Assembly: GCF_004005495.1 (NCBI RefSeq)
Contig: NZ_RZYA01000017.1
Span: forward strand, 62,001 to 126,000
Reading direction: 5' to 3'
DNA length: 64,000 nt
DNA from: Streptomyces antnestii
Lineage (GTDB): Bacteria; Actinomycetota; Actinomycetes; Streptomycetales; Streptomycetaceae
Numbering within the stretch: position 1 is the first letter of the stretch; every line of letters starts with the position of its first letter. Shown in pieces: positions 62,680-64,000 of the stretch. The translations under genes and the position numbers were made by a program. The notes beneath the pieces were generated by a model. The model was given only the letters and a program-made list of their open reading frames with translations. It searched no databases and was not told the DNA's origin.

Positions 62680-64000
62680 ATGGACCTGGTCATCCGCGAC
62701 GCGCGCGTCATCGACGGGACCGGCGCCCCGGAATACCGCGCCGACGTCGGCGTCCAGGACGGCCGGATCACCACGATCCACCGGGAGGAAGAGGCCGGCC
62801 CCCGCCCGTCAGGACCCCGCACCCTGGACGCCCAGGGGCTCGCCCTCTCCCCCGGCTTCATCGACATGCACGCGCACAGCGATCTCGCGCTGCTGCGCGA
62901 CCCTGACCACAGCGCGAAGGCCGCGCAGGGCGTCACGCTCGAAGTGCTCGGCCAGGACGGGCTGTCCTACGCGCCCGTGGACGACCGCACCCTCGCCGAG
63001 GTGCGCCGCGCGATCACAGGCTGGAACGGCGACGGGTCGGACATCGACTTCGACTGGCGCACGGTCGGCGAGTACCTGGACCGCCTGGACCGATCCCACG
63101 GCGGTCGCGGCATCGCGGTCAACGCCGCGTATCTGATCCCGCAGGGCACCGTCCGCATGTACGCGGTCGGCTGGGACGACCGGGACGCCACCCCGGCCGA
63201 GCTCGACCACATGAAGCGGCTCGTCGCCGAAGGCATGCAGCAGGGCGCCGTCGGCATGTCGTCGGGGCTCACGTACACGCCCGGCATGTACGCGAAGGAC
63301 GCCGAACTCACCGAGCTGTGCCGGGTCGTGGCCTCGTACGACGGCTACTACTGCCCGCACCACCGCTCGTACGGCGCGGGGGCGCTCGACGCGTACCGGG
63401 AGATGGTGGAGCTCACGCGCGAGGCCGACTGCGCGCTGCACCTCGCGCACGCCACCATGAACTTCGGCGTGAACAAGGGCCGGGCGCCCGAGCTGATCGC
63501 GCTGCTCGACGACGCGCTCGACGACGGCGCCGACATCACGCTCGACACGTACCCGTACACCCCCGGCAGCACGACGCTCGTCGCGATGCTGCCGAGCTGG
63601 GCGAGCGAGGGCGGGCCCGACGCGATCATGCGGCGGCTCCAGGACGACGAGACCGCCGCGAAGATCCGCCACCACATGGAGGTCATCGGCGCCGACGGCT
63701 GTCACGGCGTGCCGATCGAGTGGGACACGATCGAGATCTCCGGTGTGTCCGACCCGGGTCTCGCGTCGTGCGTCGGCAAGACCGTGCAGCAGGCGGCCGA
63801 CATGCGCGGCGAGGAGCCGTGGGTGACCGCACGCCGTCTGCTCATCAACGACAGGCTGGGCTCGACGATCCTCCAGCACGTCGGCCACGAGGAGAACGTG
63901 CGGGCGATGATGCGCCACCGCGTGCACACCGGCGGCAGCGACGGCATCCTCCAGGGCTTCAAGCCGCACCCGCGCGCGTACGGCACGTTCCCGCACTATC
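62680..64000 (+). CDS. N-acyl-D-amino-acid deacylase (D-aminoacylase), 3' end outside window
   Basis: 440 residues visible, no stop before the window end. Amidohydrolase: DARVIDGTGAPEYRADVGVQDGRI, metal ligands His64/His66 in FIDMHAHSDLALL, VLGQDGLSYAPVDD, GMSSGLTYTPGMYAK, YCPHHRSYGAG, HLAHATMNF and HRVHTGGSDGIL. Releases free D-amino acids from N-acylated ones for the preceding enzyme. ATG 62680 with AAGAGAGG upstream. Confidence 0.95.
   Translation, partial: MDLVIRDARVIDGTGAPEYRADVGVQDGRITTIHREEEAGPRPSGPRTLDAQGLALSPGFIDMHAHSDLALLRDPDHSAKAAQGVTLEVLGQDGLSYAPVDDRTLAEVRRAITGWNGDGSDIDFDWRTVGEYLDRLDRSHGGRGIAVNAAYLIPQGTVRMYAVGWDDRDATPAELDHMKRLVAEGMQQGAVGMSSGLTYTPGMYAKDAELTELCRVVASYDGYYCPHHRSYGAGALDAYREMVELTREADCALHLAHATMNFGVNKGRAPELIALLDDALDDGADITLDTYPYTPGSTTLVAMLPSWASEGGPDAIMRRLQDDETAAKIRHHMEVIGADGCHGVPIEWDTIEISGVSDPGLASCVGKTVQQAADMRGEEPWVTARRLLINDRLGSTILQHVGHEENVRAMMRHRVHTGGSDGILQGFKPHPRAYGTFPHY

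Overview
The window is high-GC DNA (mostly GC-rich third codon positions, frequent GTG starts, many ATGA/GTGA overlaps) from a Streptomyces chromosome. Gene content and order over the first ~30 kb (ispH, xseA/xseB, glpX, a WhiB-like gene, class I and class II fumarases, a SpoIIE-type phosphatase, a penicillin-binding protein, oxyR/ahpC/ahpD, phoH, uppS) are what I recall of the conserved core around SCO5030-SCO5060 of S. coelicolor. All function calls come from reading motifs and family resemblance; no database search was run.

Layout. 1-10 kb: housekeeping genes (YchF GTPase, polyphosphate glucokinase, IspH, an APC permease, exonuclease VII, a nitroreductase, DUF4245, GlpX, a Wbl protein, a DUF1707 protein). 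10-20.6 kb: fumarase I, a secreted SGNH hydrolase with a ricin-B domain, fumarase II, DUF402, a methyltransferase, a SpoIIE/GAF/HATPase phosphatase and catalase. 20.6-31.9 kb: class A PBP, the divergent oxyR / ahpCD peroxide module, an AI-2E family permease, a secreted SLT-like lysozyme, PhoH/PIN, UppS, an aldo-keto reductase. 31.9-35.6 kb: small genes, a probable small RNA with C-rich single-stranded stretches, a methyltransferase and a P450.

35.6-45.1 kb is a Tad/Flp pilus operon read on the minus strand: a zinc-ribbon protein, CpaB, a CpaE ATPase fused to a TadE-like domain, TadE, TadA, a 31-codon collagen-like ORF, TadB, TadC, Flp pilin, a TadG/E-like protein, a lipoprotein and an OmpA-domain protein. 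Its likely promoter has a DasR/chitinase-type palindrome in the spacer. No prepilin peptidase gene is present.

45.4-51.8 kb is an Rhs polymorphic-toxin island: an SseB-like protein, a WXG100-like partner, a very long Rhs protein carrying one frameshift, a lower-GC metallopeptidase-like toxin tip, and a small zinc-ribbon protein in the immunity position. It is followed by a whiJ-like regulatory set (HATPase, XRE/DUF5753, DUF397) and a secreted GH5 glycosidase. 57-64 kb is a D-amino-acid scavenging locus: GntP permease, RidA, IclR regulator and PfkB kinase on one strand; a D-serine-deaminase-like enzyme and a D-aminoacylase (cut by the window end) on the other. A perfect palindrome between them is the likely IclR operator.

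Non-coding DNA includes many strong hairpins between convergent genes (nearly all without a T-run), two copies of repeat families dispersed through Streptomyces genomes, and an unusual number of 6-15 bp tandem repeats at gene ends.
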